From positions 1 to 58,779 of the forward strand of contig JADFMY010000004.1 in the NCBI GenBank assembly GCA_022563685.1: DNA of 58,779 nucleotides, given 5' to 3'. Shown here piece by piece: positions 20,701 to 33,755 of the stretch (position 1 is its first letter; every line of letters begins with the position of its first letter). Both the position numbers and the translations under genes were made by a program. Source of the stretch: Pseudomonadota bacterium. GTDB taxonomy: Bacteria > Pseudomonadota > Gammaproteobacteria > GCA-001735895. The notes beneath the pieces were generated by a model that saw nothing but the letters and a program-made list of their open reading frames with translations, ran no database searches and had not been told where the DNA came from.

Positions 20701-23370
20701 ATCCATGGCGCTTCCCGTACTGCCGATATCGGCAGTATTGGTATGCTCGCCGGCCTGATGGAAAAACCGCTCAAGTCTGCGATCACGCAGTCGATGGCGC
20801 TGGATAACGAAATCATAACCCTCTATCGTCAGGGCTATCAGGCGCTACAATCCCTGACCAGTGAACTGGTCGAAACTCGCCAGGTGCCCCCGATACCCGA
20901 AGATTTGAAGATTAGTTTCCAGGCTCTGGCCGAGGACCTGGAAGAACACACCGTAGAAATAGCAGATGATTCAGACCAGCCTTCTGGAGATTTTGTCGAT
21001 ACTATGAGGCTAATGAGTGGAGCTCCCGATCAGGAGCAGGACAAAGAACTCCTGGCCATATTTATCGATGAAGCAAATGAATTGCTCGAAATGAGCGATC
21101 ATACCCTGCATGACTGGGCTGACCAGCAGGCCGACGAAAACGGTGGGTACGACTTTACCGCAGTAATGGAGCTGCAGCGATATCTGCATACCCTGAAGGG
21201 TGGCGCGAAGATGGCCGAGTTGAAGGAGATTGGCGATTTAAGTCATGAAATTGAATCTGTTTTCATCGCGGTGATCGACACTCGGGTAGAGAAGAACGAT
21301 AAATTAATCGAGTTGCTGGAGAACAGTTTTGATTTGCTTCATAAACAGATAGGAGAGACTCAGAAGCGTCAACCTGTGACTGGATCGGGGGACCAGGTAG
21401 CACTGCTGAAAGCCATACGCTCCGGTACCGGCGAAGACCGATCAGAGCCGGGTCTGGCAGTTGAAAGCCATCTGGATAACGAAAACATCGATATCGTGCA
21501 GGAAAACCTTGATTATGCGCCCAATAGCGCCACCGAACGATCAGTCCAGGAAGTGATCCGGGTAAGGGCTGACCTGCTCGATAATCTGGTTAATTCGGCG
21601 GGCGAAGTCAGTATCTATCGGGCACGTATGGAACAACAGGTCGCGGGTCTGGGTTCGTATCTCGGAGAGCTGGGGCAGACCATCACGCGATTGAAAAACC
21701 AGTTGCGCAGCCTGGAAACCGAAACCGATGCACAAATACACTTCAGCCACCGTATCAGTGCGGAATCGGCCGATGAATTCGATCCGCTCGAACTGGATCG
21801 TTATACCATGATCCAGGAGTTGTCCAGGTCACTCAGTGAAAGTGTGAGCGACCTTTCGAGTTTGCAGGGGATGCTTGGTGAACAGGTCAAGGAATCCGAA
21901 ACCCTGTTGCTGCAACAGTCGCGTGTGAACACCGATTTACAGGATGGCCTGATCAAGAGCCGTATGGTCAAATTTTCAGGCTTACTCACTCGCTTGCGTC
22001 GGTTGGTTCGGCAGAGTAGCCAGGAACTGGCCAAGAAAGCTGAGTTGGTGGTGACCGGCGAGGAAAATGAAATCGATAGCAAGGTAATCGACCGTATGGT
22101 CGCGCCACTGGAGCATATGATTCGTAATGCAATTTCACACGGTATCGAAAAGCCAGTGGATAGAGTCAGGAAAGGTAAATCAGAGATTGGGAGGATATCG
22201 ATCGATATCAGCCGTGATGGCTCTGATATTGTCATCAAGGTGAGCGACGACGGAGCTGGCATCAATCTCGACAAGGTGCGAAGTCGTGCCTTGCAACTGG
22301 GCTTGCTTGCACATGACCAGCCCGCCTCGGATAGCGATCTGGTGCAGTTTATTCTGGAACCGGGATTCAGTACCGCTGAACATATTACCCAGCTGTATGG
22401 TCGGGGTGTCGGGCTGGAGGTGGTTGATATCGGGATTAAAGAGCTCGGAGGCACGCTGATCATCGAAACCAGCCCCCAGGGATCCTCGTTTATCGCCAGG
22501 CTGCCATTCACCCTGTCTATCAACCAGGCCTTACTGGTGCGAGCGGGTGAAGAGATCTACGCGATCCCTCTAAACAGTATTGAGGGTATCACTCGACTTG
22601 AAACCTATAAACTGGCGGAGCTCTATAAAACAGAACAACCCGAGCTCGAATATGCGGGGCAAAATTTTTCGCTGCACTATCTTTCTAAACTGGTGGATGC
22701 AGAGGAGCGCTTTATAGCCAGGGATGACCAGTCCAAGCAACCCGTGATATTGAGCCGATCGGGTGATGCTCGTCTCGCCTTGCACGTAGACGAGCTATTG
22801 GGTAATCGTGAAGTGGTTGCCAAGTCCTTAGGCAAACAACTCAGCCAGGTCAAGGGCCTGTCAGGTGCCAGCATACTCGCCGACGGTAGCGTCGTACTCA
22901 TTCTGGACATCAACGGACTGGTGCGTCATGGATCGGGCAGTTCCGTAAAGGTAATCTATAGAGGTGTGCCGGAAGATGGTACACAGACGATTTCCAGCGC
23001 TCGAAATACAATTATGGTAGTCGACGATTCAATAACCATGCGCCGCGTCGCAAGTAAATTACTGACGAGGCATAATTATCGGGTAGTGACCGCAAAAGAT
23101 GGTGTCGATGCGCTCGCGCAACTGGAAGACGTCAGTCCCGATGTCATGCTGCTCGATATAGAGATGCCTCGTATGGATGGTTTTGAGCTGGCCAAGCACA
23201 TGCAAAACGAGGCGTCTTACTCGAAAATTCCAATTATCATGATCACTTCCAGAACGGGAGAAAAACATCGTGATCGAGCGTTTGAAATTGGGGTCGCCAA
23301 TTACATGGGCAAGCCCTATCTGGAAGAGGAACTAATTGAAAATATACAACTCGCCCTGGGAACTAACTAA
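17716..23370 (+). CDS. chpA: Hybrid histidine kinase ChpA/PilL (HPt domains, CheA kinase, CheW, CheY)
   Basis: 1884 aa; HPt motifs HTIKGSGR, HTIHGASR, HTLKGGAK; kinase MIRNAISHGIE; C-terminal receiver MVVDDSITMRRVASKLL. Confidence 0.95.
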   Translation: MSRQQTSIKQSALGWVKKSIDDNLSEISTDLRLYIEEDDGTLLGAVQERLGVIQGVLTMVEQYGSAMLTEEMVSLCEFIAESKKDKEGQAVEVLLRAVLQLPDYLEHIQSGYRDIPIAILPLLNDIRAVKNQDLFSEKLLFLPDLSMHKEGGEDASIDDKSNEVSKLLARKLRPIFQFALLNLIRDKSVEDSLAHLEKVCETLEERSASEQVARIWWIVGALVESVARQNLELGVSIKSLLGKVDALFRVILIIGERGLLNRQPIELIKNFLFYIAQPECDGPKSQAIKTAYRLEEFLPSEAVRSKVLNNIAGPNQALLKAVAEAMKADIETVKSTLEIYVNGDLGNIELLRDIPQELHVIADTLAMIGLGQQRQLIVSQIDVVKEIIDGREQPNEEKLLSMAAELIQVDQALDQMQKRQPINGGDERSEADVSRDFELDAVLTAVVTAALDNIQKTKSAILDFIKDPTRAENIDLCVTLMEEAKGALELLNQPRAVLVIDGLIRYLKEHDIVEFMDTNRLDSLSQVVVSIEYYLEALGEHRSDADSILDFADAQIKTLLSNATLPSESAAGEELVIVDDQARDTAESTGLFEVSTLEIDDAPDPELEAEFVQLTDQEAPVEADDSLTLEAPAEEPAPVIAAELAVDSELEIPSSKPISQGSEALPGDEQLVDELSDELIDIHDALEEPAKDDTKVDVTGEDPSEFESPAEESVDKAVNVVPVDEALPVLGPDTDTEILEIYLEEAEEESENIRRLQQDWLLHPEDENAVTNIRRAFHTIKGSGRLVSASKIAEFAWDYEQLLNRVIDKTVLPKTDVIDAVGQAAAALAELVVELKTNQPPTADIPYLRGLARALAEFKARQVLSEHKRHIAAIRESPHDLITDGPASAADDFEPIEPEALDDEAPVAKSESEETPPDPFVLTKEKPMPGEEARANTPDVQEPVEPTGLSFDPELLTIYQQEVEQHLSTINTALEEAEKRQELIPQEDLYRALHTIHGASRTADIGSIGMLAGLMEKPLKSAITQSMALDNEIITLYRQGYQALQSLTSELVETRQVPPIPEDLKISFQALAEDLEEHTVEIADDSDQPSGDFVDTMRLMSGAPDQEQDKELLAIFIDEANELLEMSDHTLHDWADQQADENGGYDFTAVMELQRYLHTLKGGAKMAELKEIGDLSHEIESVFIAVIDTRVEKNDKLIELLENSFDLLHKQIGETQKRQPVTGSGDQVALLKAIRSGTGEDRSEPGLAVESHLDNENIDIVQENLDYAPNSATERSVQEVIRVRADLLDNLVNSAGEVSIYRARMEQQVAGLGSYLGELGQTITRLKNQLRSLETETDAQIHFSHRISAESADEFDPLELDRYTMIQELSRSLSESVSDLSSLQGMLGEQVKESETLLLQQSRVNTDLQDGLIKSRMVKFSGLLTRLRRLVRQSSQELAKKAELVVTGEENEIDSKVIDRMVAPLEHMIRNAISHGIEKPVDRVRKGKSEIGRISIDISRDGSDIVIKVSDDGAGINLDKVRSRALQLGLLAHDQPASDSDLVQFILEPGFSTAEHITQLYGRGVGLEVVDIGIKELGGTLIIETSPQGSSFIARLPFTLSINQALLVRAGEEIYAIPLNSIEGITRLETYKLAELYKTEQPELEYAGQNFSLHYLSKLVDAEERFIARDDQSKQPVILSRSGDARLALHVDELLGNREVVAKSLGKQLSQVKGLSGASILADGSVVLILDINGLVRHGSGSSVKVIYRGVPEDGTQTISSARNTIMVVDDSITMRRVASKLLTRHNYRVVTAKDGVDALAQLEDVSPDVMLLDIEMPRMDGFELAKHMQNEASYSKIPIIMITSRTGEKHRDRAFEIGVANYMGKPYLEEELIENIQLALGTN

Positions 23371-23395
23371 TGCATAATCTGCAGCAAGCTAAACA

Positions 23396-23881
23396 ATGAA
23401 TGACGAGGTCAGGTCAGTACGCTGTATGTTATTGCCACTGTCTTCGCTCAATCTGGTTATCCCCAACTCTGGGGTAGCGGAAATTATCGGTTATTCGACC
23501 CCCAGGCCTGTACCCGACACGAGTGACTGGTTTCTTGGTGTTGTATCGTGGCGAGGTGTGGATGTGCCTGTCGTGTCGTTAGAAGAAATGTGTGCGATCG
23601 ATTCGGTCCATGTCGGCCCCCGGGCTCGAATCGGAATAATTTACAACCCTGAAAAAGACCCTGAAATCCCCTACCTGGGCATACACATGCAGGATATACC
23701 GAGAGCCTACCTGGCCGAATCCGATAAAATGGAAGCAGGAAGCGACGATGGGTTAAGCCAGTACCTGCTTTCCAGAGTTGATGAAGACCACCAGGCGCGA
23801 GCCATTCCTGACCTGGATCGGATAATAGCCGAGTTAAAGACCGAATATGACCAGGAAAAAATCGATCAGATGAAAGCCTAG
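23396..23881 (+). CDS. CheW domain protein (ChpC-like)
   Basis: CheW fold LPLSSLNLVIPNSGVAEIIGY...WFLGVVSWRGVDVPVVSLEEM; follows chpA. Confidence 0.85.
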   Translation: MNDEVRSVRCMLLPLSSLNLVIPNSGVAEIIGYSTPRPVPDTSDWFLGVVSWRGVDVPVVSLEEMCAIDSVHVGPRARIGIIYNPEKDPEIPYLGIHMQDIPRAYLAESDKMEAGSDDGLSQYLLSRVDEDHQARAIPDLDRIIAELKTEYDQEKIDQMKA

Positions 23882-24036
23882 GGAAGGTCTGATTTATTCA
23901 GACCTTCCGGCAGTACATGGAGGTACTGCCAAAATCAGTGCCGCTAAGGCATTGATTTTGTGAGACAAACGAAAATGAAACTTTTCGTTTGTCGTCCTCT
24001 GAGAATTCAAGGATGAATTATTCAGAGGTTCCCTAG
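23878..24036 (+). repeat. MITE-like five-hairpin element, copy 2 (151-bp core 23882-24032, flanked by CTAG/CTAG)
   Basis: Same length and orientation as copy 1; the left CTAG includes the TAG stop of the cheW-like gene. Confidence 0.87.
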
Positions 24037-24099
24037 TAAAACTCTGCATAAGTAATCCATGACCGGGCAGGGCTTGCTAAGCCGAATTATTGGCCCTGC

Positions 24100-24838
24100 T
24101 TAAATATCTCCCCACAACGATTGTGCAATAGCCAGCGCAGAAATCGCCGCGGTTTCTGTTCGCAATACGCGTGGTCCCAGCCTGATTGAGACGAAACCAG
24201 CCTGTTTGGCGGTCTGTATTTCTGTATCCGACAGACCACCTTCAGGACCCACCAACATTGAAATTTGTTTTTCAGTTGAATCAGGAGTCAGTAACGATTT
24301 TAAATTGTCGCCATCGATGCCGAGTAATATTTTGCTCTGGCGTTGAACCGAATGGCCGAGGACATCGCCCAATTTCCGGTCGAAGCCGATTTCAGGGGGG
24401 GTGATGGCGCTCGCATTGCTTGCAGGCATTGATCGCCACTGCGCGCCAGTGAGACAGTCTTTTTTCGAGCTGCGCAGGTTTGAGTGGAATCTGCGTATGC
24501 TGAGCATTAAACACAGATATCCGACTGACCCCGAGCTCGGTGCTTTTCTGAACCATCCAGTCCATGTGGTCGTTGCGGCTTAATCCCTGGATGATTTCGC
24601 TCGACAGGCCAGACTCACAGTCGCTTAAAACACGAGTTTGAATCGAAGCGATAGTCTGTTTACCCTGGCAGGACAATAGTGACTCATAGTCATAATTGTC
24701 ATCGGCGTTAAACAGGGTAATTGCGTCGCCGGCTTTCAGCCGCAGTACATGCCGCACATAGTGGCTGATAGCCGGTTCAAGTTGAATACTAGTGCCAGGC
24801 GTCAGTGGCTGTGCCACGAAAATACGAGAAAGTCGCAT
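24100..24838 (-). CDS. rsmE: 16S rRNA m3U1498 methyltransferase, frameshifted at a G7 run
   Basis: Two overlapping ORFs (24392-24838 and 24100-24507) encode N- and C-terminal halves; LVGPEGGLSDTEI...LGPRVLRTETAAISAL motif; one fewer G in 24395-24401 joins ...ERHHPPEIGFDRKL... Confidence 0.9.
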
Positions 24839-24874
24839 GGCGAAAATCGCCCGCCTGGCACCTTGAAGGAGTAC

Positions 24875-26293
24875 CTAGTAGCGGTAAAGCTCGGGTTTAT
24901 AGGGGCCTTCTACCTTGACGCCGATATATTTCGCCTGTTCTTCACTCAGTTGGGTCAATGAGGCGCCAACCTTTGCCAGGTGCAGGCGAGCAACCTCTTC
25001 GTCCAGATGCTTCGGCAGGGTATAAACCTCGTTGCCGTACTTGCCGGGATTACAGTAAATTTCCATCTGCGCCAGAGTCTGGTTGGTAAACGAGTTGGAC
25101 ATCACAAAGCTGGGATGTCCGGTTCCACAACCCAGATTGACCAGCCGGCCCTCGGCGAGCAAAATGATGCGCTTGCCATCGGGGAAGATGATGTGGTCGA
25201 CCTGCGGCTTGATGTTTTCCCACTCGTATTGCTTGAGCGCCGCGACTTCGATTTCATTATCGAAATGACCGATGTTGCAAACAATCGCCTGATCCTTCAT
25301 CTGCACCATATGATCGTGGCGGATGACGTTAAAGTTACCGGTGGCAGAGACAAAGATATCGGCCTGTTTGCAAGCCTCATCCATAGTCACCACGCGAAAA
25401 CCTTCCATCGTAGCCTGGAGTGCGCATATTGGGTCGATTTCGGTCACCAGGACGGTGGCGCCGAGGCCCTTGAGCGACTGTGCGCAGCCTTTGCCGACAT
25501 CGCCGTAGCCGAGTACCAGCGCTACCTTGCCTGCGATCATCACATCGGTCGCCCGCTTGATGCCGTCGACTAATGATTCTCGACAGCCGTAAAGATTGTC
25601 GAACTTGGACTTGGTGACCGAATCGTTGACGTTAAATGCGGGGAAAGGCAATTCACCATTCTCCTGCATCTGGTAAAGCCGATGAACGCCGGTCGTCGTT
25701 TCCTCGGTCACGCCGCGAATATTTTTTAAGATTGTCGAGTACCAGGTGGGTGACTCGGCGACTTTTTTGCGGATCGCGGTATACATTATCACTTCTTCTT
25801 CGCTGCCTGGATTGTCCAGTACAGAGATATCCTGTTCAGCCTTGCTCCCCAGGTAGACCAGCATGGTCGCATCACCACCATCGTCGAGAATCATGTTCGG
25901 TGTGCCGCCATCGTGCCATTCCATCAGACGGTGGGTGAAATCCCAGTACTCCTCCAGAGACTCGCCCTTGAAGGCAAATACCGGCACGCCGGTTTCGGCC
26001 ATAGCCGCCGCCGCATGATCCTGTGTCGAAAAAATATTGCAGGATACCCAGCGTACCTCGGCGCCGAGCGCGGCCAGGGTTTCAATCAATACCGCAGTCT
26101 GGATCGTCATGTGCAACGAGCCGGCGATACGTGCGCCTTTGAGCGGTTGTTCCGCGCCGTACTTGTTTCGTAAGGAGACCAGACCCGGCATCTCGGTTTC
26201 GGCAATCGCGATTTCCTTGCGTCCCCAGGGGGCGAGTGAAATGTCGGCTACAACATGATCCTGGATCGGATCGTTTTTTAGATTAGTATTCAT
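24875..26293 (-). CDS. ahcY: S-adenosylhomocysteine hydrolase
   Basis: 472 aa; [55 protein letters not shown]-terminal YKPELYRY. Confidence 0.97.
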   Translation of the reverse strand: MNTNLKNDPIQDHVVADISLAPWGRKEIAIAETEMPGLVSLRNKYGAEQPLKGARIAGSLHMTIQTAVLIETLAALGAEVRWVSCNIFSTQDHAAAAMAETGVPVFAFKGESLEEYWDFTHRLMEWHDGGTPNMILDDGGDATMLVYLGSKAEQDISVLDNPGSEEEVIMYTAIRKKVAESPTWYSTILKNIRGVTEETTTGVHRLYQMQENGELPFPAFNVNDSVTKSKFDNLYGCRESLVDGIKRATDVMIAGKVALVLGYGDVGKGCAQSLKGLGATVLVTEIDPICALQATMEGFRVVTMDEACKQADIFVSATGNFNVIRHDHMVQMKDQAIVCNIGHFDNEIEVAALKQYEWENIKPQVDHIIFPDGKRIILLAEGRLVNLGCGTGHPSFVMSNSFTNQTLAQMEIYCNPGKYGNEVYTLPKHLDEEVARLHLAKVGASLTQLSEEQAKYIGVKVEGPYKPELYRY

Positions 26294-26311
26294 AAATAAA
26301 CCTGTCTATTT

Positions 26312-26377
26312 ATGAGCGCAGTTGAATATGATCGGGATCCGAGCCTGGCAGAGAGTCTGTCGCAGCGCCCCTCGAAT
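26312..26377 (-). promoter_or_regulatory. SAH riboswitch upstream of ahcY
   Basis: Minus strand CGAGGGGCGCTGCGACAGACTCTCTGCCAGGCTCGGATCCCGATCATATTCAACTGCGCTCAT matches the conserved GGCGCUGC...GCCAGGCUCGG...GCGCUCA core and lies just 5' of ahcY. Confidence 0.88.
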
Positions 26378-26405
26378 CCTGGTACCAGGGAACCCCTGAT
26401 ATAAA

Positions 26406-27572
26406 TTATAGTCCGGCTTCCGACTTCAACAAGTCGGCCTTGTCGGTCCTTTCCCAACTTAAATCAATGTCGTCGCGTCCCAGATGACCATAGGCAGCAG
26501 TTTGCTGGTAAATCGGCCGCAGCAGGTCTAGCATCTCAATCAGTCCCCTGGGCCGTAAATCGAAATGTTCGCGCACCAGCCTGGTAATGCGATCGTCGTC
26601 TATTCTGCCCGTACCGAAAGTTTCGACGCTGATCGAAGTCGGTTGTGCGACGCCAATCGCGTAAGATAGCTGTATCTCGCAGCGATCGGCGATGCCGGCG
26701 GCGACGATATTTTTCGCCACGTAGCGTGCAGCGTAGGCAGCCGAGCGGTCCACCTTGGAAGGATCTTTACCGGAAAACGCGCCGCCTCCGTGCCGGGCCA
26801 TACCCCCGTAAGTATCAACGATAATTTTGCGCCCGGTTAAGCCGGTATCGCCTACCGGTCCGCCGATCACGAATCGGCCCGTCGGGTTGATGTGGATATT
26901 CTCACTCCTGCATTTTGAAAACCATTCCTGCGGTAAAACCGGTTTCAATATCGTTTCGATCACGGCCTCGCGCAGGGTTTCGAGGTCAATGTCGGCCGAA
27001 TGTTGTGTCGATAGCACCACGGCTTCGATACCCACCGGTTTGTGATCTTCGTACTGAAAAGTGATCTGGCTTTTGGCGTCGGGTTGGAGCCAGGGTAACT
27101 CACCGGATTTCCTGACTTCGGACTGACGACGCACCAGGCGGTGGGCATAGGTAATCGGTGCCGGCATCAACACGTCGGTTTCATTGCTGGCATAGCCAAA
27201 CATCATTCCCTGGTCGCCAGCCCCCTGTTCACGGCCGGCCGTTTCATCGACACCCATCGCAATATCGGTCGACTGTTTGCCGATACCGGTCAGGACGGCG
27301 CAGGTGTTACCGTCAAACCCGCATTCTGGGTTATCGTACCCAATGGCGGATACTGTGTTGCGTACCACCTGTTCCATATCGACCCATGCCTGGGTGGTGA
27401 TTTCGCCAGCCAGCATTACCATGCCGGTTTTTACCAGGGTTTCACAGGCAACGCGTGAATGCTTGTCCTGCTCCAGCAGCGCATCCAGAATGGCATCGGA
27501 GATTTGGTCCGCGACTTTATCTGGGTGCCCTTCTGAGACTGATTCAGAAGTAAAGATAAATGATGATGCCAT
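26406..27572 (-). CDS. metK: S-adenosylmethionine synthetase
   Basis: [58 protein letters not shown]. Confidence 0.98.
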   Translation of the reverse strand: MASSFIFTSESVSEGHPDKVADQISDAILDALLEQDKHSRVACETLVKTGMVMLAGEITTQAWVDMEQVVRNTVSAIGYDNPECGFDGNTCAVLTGIGKQSTDIAMGVDETAGREQGAGDQGMMFGYASNETDVLMPAPITYAHRLVRRQSEVRKSGELPWLQPDAKSQITFQYEDHKPVGIEAVVLSTQHSADIDLETLREAVIETILKPVLPQEWFSKCRSENIHINPTGRFVIGGPVGDTGLTGRKIIVDTYGGMARHGGGAFSGKDPSKVDRSAAYAARYVAKNIVAAGIADRCEIQLSYAIGVAQPTSISVETFGTGRIDDDRITRLVREHFDLRPRGLIEMLDLLRPIYQQTAAYGHLGRDDIDLSWERTDKADLLKSEAGL

Positions 27573-27902
27573 GGAACAGTCCTTATTAGAGATGGGAAAA
27601 CCGGCACAATATAGTGTCTCATAGGTTAAAACACAAGCTTAGACAATAGGGACGCCACGAATTTTTTAGCCCGAATTTCACTACAGAAACCAGCCGCTTC
27701 AGGCATGCCTAACTGGTATAAAAGATATTATAAGTTGCCGTTGATTTGCATTTGCGAGAGAATATCGCGCCTTGTCGGGTCCGGTTGAAAGAAAGTGATT
27801 TGCCGCCCGTTTAAAAACGCAGGTCAGTGGAGCCTGATTCATTCAAATATTCGCGGTGGTTTTCGGGCTAGAGTCGAAGTTCGAGTTCCCAGGAGTTAAT
27901 AT

Positions 27903-29903
27903 ATGTCCTCACGAAAAACGCTTGCCAATGCCATTCGAGCATTAAGCATGGATGCAGTTCAAACGGCCAATTCAGGGCATCCTGGCGCCCCGATGGGCAT
28001 GGCTGATATTGCCGAAGTCCTGTTCAACGACTTTATGCGCCACAATCCTCAAAATCCCGAGTGGGTTAACCGCGATCGTTTTGTCATGTCTAACGGGCAC
28101 GGCTCGATGTTGCCCTATTCGCTATTGCATTTGACTGGATATGAAGTCTCGATAGACGATTTAAAGAATTTTCGCCAATTGCATTCAAAGACGCCCGGCC
28201 ATCCCGAATATGGCTATGCGCCGGGTATCGAAACTACCACCGGGCCACTGGGCCAGGGTATGGCCAACGCGGTCGGCATGGCGATTGCAGAACGCGCGCT
28301 CGCGGCCGAGTTTAATCGTGAAAACCACTACATTGTCGATCATAACACCTACGTTTTTATGGGCGATGGTTGCATGATGGAGGGAATTTCCCACGAAGCC
28401 GGCTCGCTCGCGGGCACACTGGGGCTAGGCAAACTGATCGTTTTTTGGGATGACAACGGTATTTCCATCGATGGCAAGGTCGAAGGCTGGTTCCAGGACG
28501 ATACCCCTAAGAGATTTGAAGCCTATGGCTGGCATGTGGTCGAAGTGGATGGACACGATGCCGATGAGATCATGATAGCGATAGAAGCAGCCCGTGCAGT
28601 CAGCGCGAAGCCATCGCTGTTATGCTGTAAAACCATTATCGGCTACGGTGCGCCGAATAAAGCGGGGGGGCATGGCTGCCACGGCGCGCCTCTGGGCGAA
28701 GAAGAGATAGCGCTGGCGCGTATTGAGCTCGGTTGGGAGCACGAGCCCTTCGTGGTGCCGGAAGAGATTTACGCCGGGTGGGACCACCGGAATCGGGGAC
28801 AGGCTAAAGAAGATGCCTGGCGGCAGAAATTTGAAACCTATCGAAACGAATATCCTGAACTTGCGGCCGAGTTTGAACGCCGCATGAATCGAGAATTCCC
28901 CGAGAACTGGGCGGCAGCATCCGAAGCCTTTATCAACGAGGTCGATGCCGCTGCCGAAAACAAGGCGAGCCGGCAGGCGTCCCTCGCCGCGATCGAAGCC
29001 TATGCACCGTTACTCCCTGAATTATTTGGTGGTTCGGCCGATCTGGGTTGTTCCAATCTGACCGAATGGTCTGGCCATAAACCGATGCGCAATGAATCCC
29101 CGGCGAGCAATTATATCAACTATGGGGTGCGCGAATTTGGCATGTCGGCGATGTTAAACGGCATTGGCCTGCACGGTGGTTTTATACCCGTCGGCGCCAC
29201 ATTTCTGATGTTTTCCGAGTACGCGCGTAATGCCTTGCGCATGGCAGCGCTAATGAAAATACAGAGCATCTTCGTTTACACGCACGATTCAATCGGGCTC
29301 GGAGAAGATGGTCCTACGCACCAGGCCGTGGAACAATTACCGACACTTAGAATGATTCCGCACATGCAGGTGTGGCGTCCCTGCGACGCGGTTGAGTCGG
29401 CTGTGAGCTGGAAAGCAGCGATCGAACATCGCGATGGCCCAACTTGCCTGGTGTTTTCGCGCCAGAGCCTGCCGCACCAGACGCGTGACGCCGACCAGAT
29501 TACGGCTATTTCTAAAGGGGGTTATATTTTGCGCGACTGCGAAGGTACGCCCGAAGCAATCATTATCGCGACCGGTTCCGAGGTCGAGCTGGCAATCGGC
29601 GCTGCCGCATCAGAGGCCCTGGCAGAGAGAAAAATTCGCGTGGTATCGATGCCTAGTACTACGGTGTTCGATGCTCAGAGCATCGAATACCGCGAGTCGG
29701 TGTTGCCCCCCGGTGTCACAGCCCGGGTGGTAGTAGAAGCGGCGGTGAGCGATGGCTGGTACAAGTATGTAGGCCTGGATGGCACGGTGGTGGGAATCGA
29801 TACATTTGGCGAATCTGCCCCGGCCAAAGAACTGTTTGCCTATTTCGGCTTCACCGTCGACAAGGTGGTCGAGGCTGTAATGGGTTTGATTGAACCAAAT
29901 TAG
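27903..29903 (+). CDS. tkt: Transketolase
   Basis: 666 aa; [59 protein letters not shown]. Confidence 0.97.
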   Translation: MSSRKTLANAIRALSMDAVQTANSGHPGAPMGMADIAEVLFNDFMRHNPQNPEWVNRDRFVMSNGHGSMLPYSLLHLTGYEVSIDDLKNFRQLHSKTPGHPEYGYAPGIETTTGPLGQGMANAVGMAIAERALAAEFNRENHYIVDHNTYVFMGDGCMMEGISHEAGSLAGTLGLGKLIVFWDDNGISIDGKVEGWFQDDTPKRFEAYGWHVVEVDGHDADEIMIAIEAARAVSAKPSLLCCKTIIGYGAPNKAGGHGCHGAPLGEEEIALARIELGWEHEPFVVPEEIYAGWDHRNRGQAKEDAWRQKFETYRNEYPELAAEFERRMNREFPENWAAASEAFINEVDAAAENKASRQASLAAIEAYAPLLPELFGGSADLGCSNLTEWSGHKPMRNESPASNYINYGVREFGMSAMLNGIGLHGGFIPVGATFLMFSEYARNALRMAALMKIQSIFVYTHDSIGLGEDGPTHQAVEQLPTLRMIPHMQVWRPCDAVESAVSWKAAIEHRDGPTCLVFSRQSLPHQTRDADQITAISKGGYILRDCEGTPEAIIIATGSEVELAIGAAASEALAERKIRVVSMPSTTVFDAQSIEYRESVLPPGVTARVVVEAAVSDGWYKYVGLDGTVVGIDTFGESAPAKELFAYFGFTVDKVVEAVMGLIEPN

Positions 29904-29905
29904 AC

Positions 29906-30017
29906 TCGTCATTCCCGCGAAAGCGGCGAAAGGCTCGTCATTCCCGCGAAAGCGGGAATCTTAGTGAGGCTGTTAACCAGCGTTCTATAGATTCCGGCTC
30001 GGGGGCCGGAATGACGA
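29906..30017. repeat. Dispersed-type palindromic element with partially duplicated end
   Basis: TCGTCATTCCCGCGAAAGCGG at 29906 and again at 29935, closing with GGAATGACGA at 30008-30017; internal hairpin CCCGCGAAAGCGGG; sits between tkt and gap. Confidence 0.75.
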
Positions 30018-30094
30018 AAATAGGGGCTGGGAGAAATCTGGTTCTAGCCCTTCTTGGGCACCTGGGGTAAACCCCCTTATTTCTTAATTTTTAA

Positions 30095-31105
<1,011 letters not shown>

Positions 31106-31119
31106 ACCAGACACAGCCT

Positions 31120-32300
31120 ATGTCTGTACTTAAATTAACCGACCTCGACCTTCGCGGTAAACGCGTATTGATCCGTGAGGATTTAAACGTGCCGATAAAA
31201 GACGGGTCGATTAGCAGTGATCAGCGCATCAAGGCTTCGCTGCCGACCATCCGGTTCTGTATCGAATCCGGCGCGCGCCTGATGATCATGTCGCATCTCG
31301 GCCGGCCGGCCGAGGGGCAGTTCGATCGGCAATATTCATTGCAGTTGGTGGCAAACTACCTGTCCGCAATGTTAGGCAAGGATGTCGTGCTGCTCAGCGA
31401 CTACTTGCAGCAATCCCCGACCCTGTCCGATGGAGAGGTGGTATTACTGGAAAACGTGCGCTTTAATCCGGGCGAAAAAGCCAACGATGAAGACCTGTCG
31501 AAGCGCTATGCGGCTCTGTGCGACATTTTCGTGATGGATGCGTTTGGCACCGCTCACCGTGCACAGGCCTCGACCTGTGGTGCCGGGGTATTTGCACCGA
31601 TCGCCTGTGCAGGACCTTTACTGGTAGCGGAACTTAATGCACTGGCAGCGGTGCTTGAGAAACCAGAACGTCCGATGATTGCAATCGTCGGGGGTTCGAA
31701 GGTTTCGACCAAGTTGACGATGCTCGATTCACTCTCAGGCATAGTCGATCAATTGATACCCGGTGGCGGAATTGCTAACACCTTCATCGCCGCGGCGGGC
31801 TATAATGTCGGTAAATCGCTGGTAGAAAAGACTTTAATTCCCGAAGCACAACGACTGATGGCAGCGGCTCGCGCAAGAGGCGGCGAGATTCCGATTCCGA
31901 CCGATGTGGTCTGCGCTAAAGAATTTTCCGAACAGGCGCTGGCGCAGGTCAAAGCGGTCGATGCGCTAGACGATGACGATATGATATTCGATATCGGCCC
32001 GCAGAGCGCGAACCGATTCGCCAAAATGTTGCAGGACGCCGCGACTATCGTGTGGAACGGCCCGGTAGGGGTATTCGAATTCGATCAGTTTGGGGAAGGT
32101 ACCAAAACGCTGGCACAGGCGATTGCGTCATCGAGCGCTTTTTCGATCGCGGGTGGTGGCGATACCCTGGCCGCAGCCGACAAGTATGGAGTATCGGCAC
32201 AGATATCTTATATATCCACCGGAGGAGGCGCCTTTCTGGAATTCCTCGAAGGCAAAAGCCTGCCCGCCGTGGCAATGCTGGAACAGAGGAAGGGAAATTA

Positions 32301-32301
<1 letters not shown>
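31120..32301 (+). CDS. pgk: Phosphoglycerate kinase (start refined from ORF 31054)
   Basis: [41 protein letters not shown]. Confidence 0.96.

Positions 32302-33755
<1,454 letters not shown>

Noticed and set aside
21801-22523. 240-aa antisense ORF in chpA kinase region
   Set aside because: Shadow of conserved CheA domain, low-complexity Ser/Ile composition
32052-32300. N-terminal extension of the pyk ORF
   Set aside because: Overlaps pgk; the pyruvate kinase homology begins at [16 protein letters not shown] (32301)
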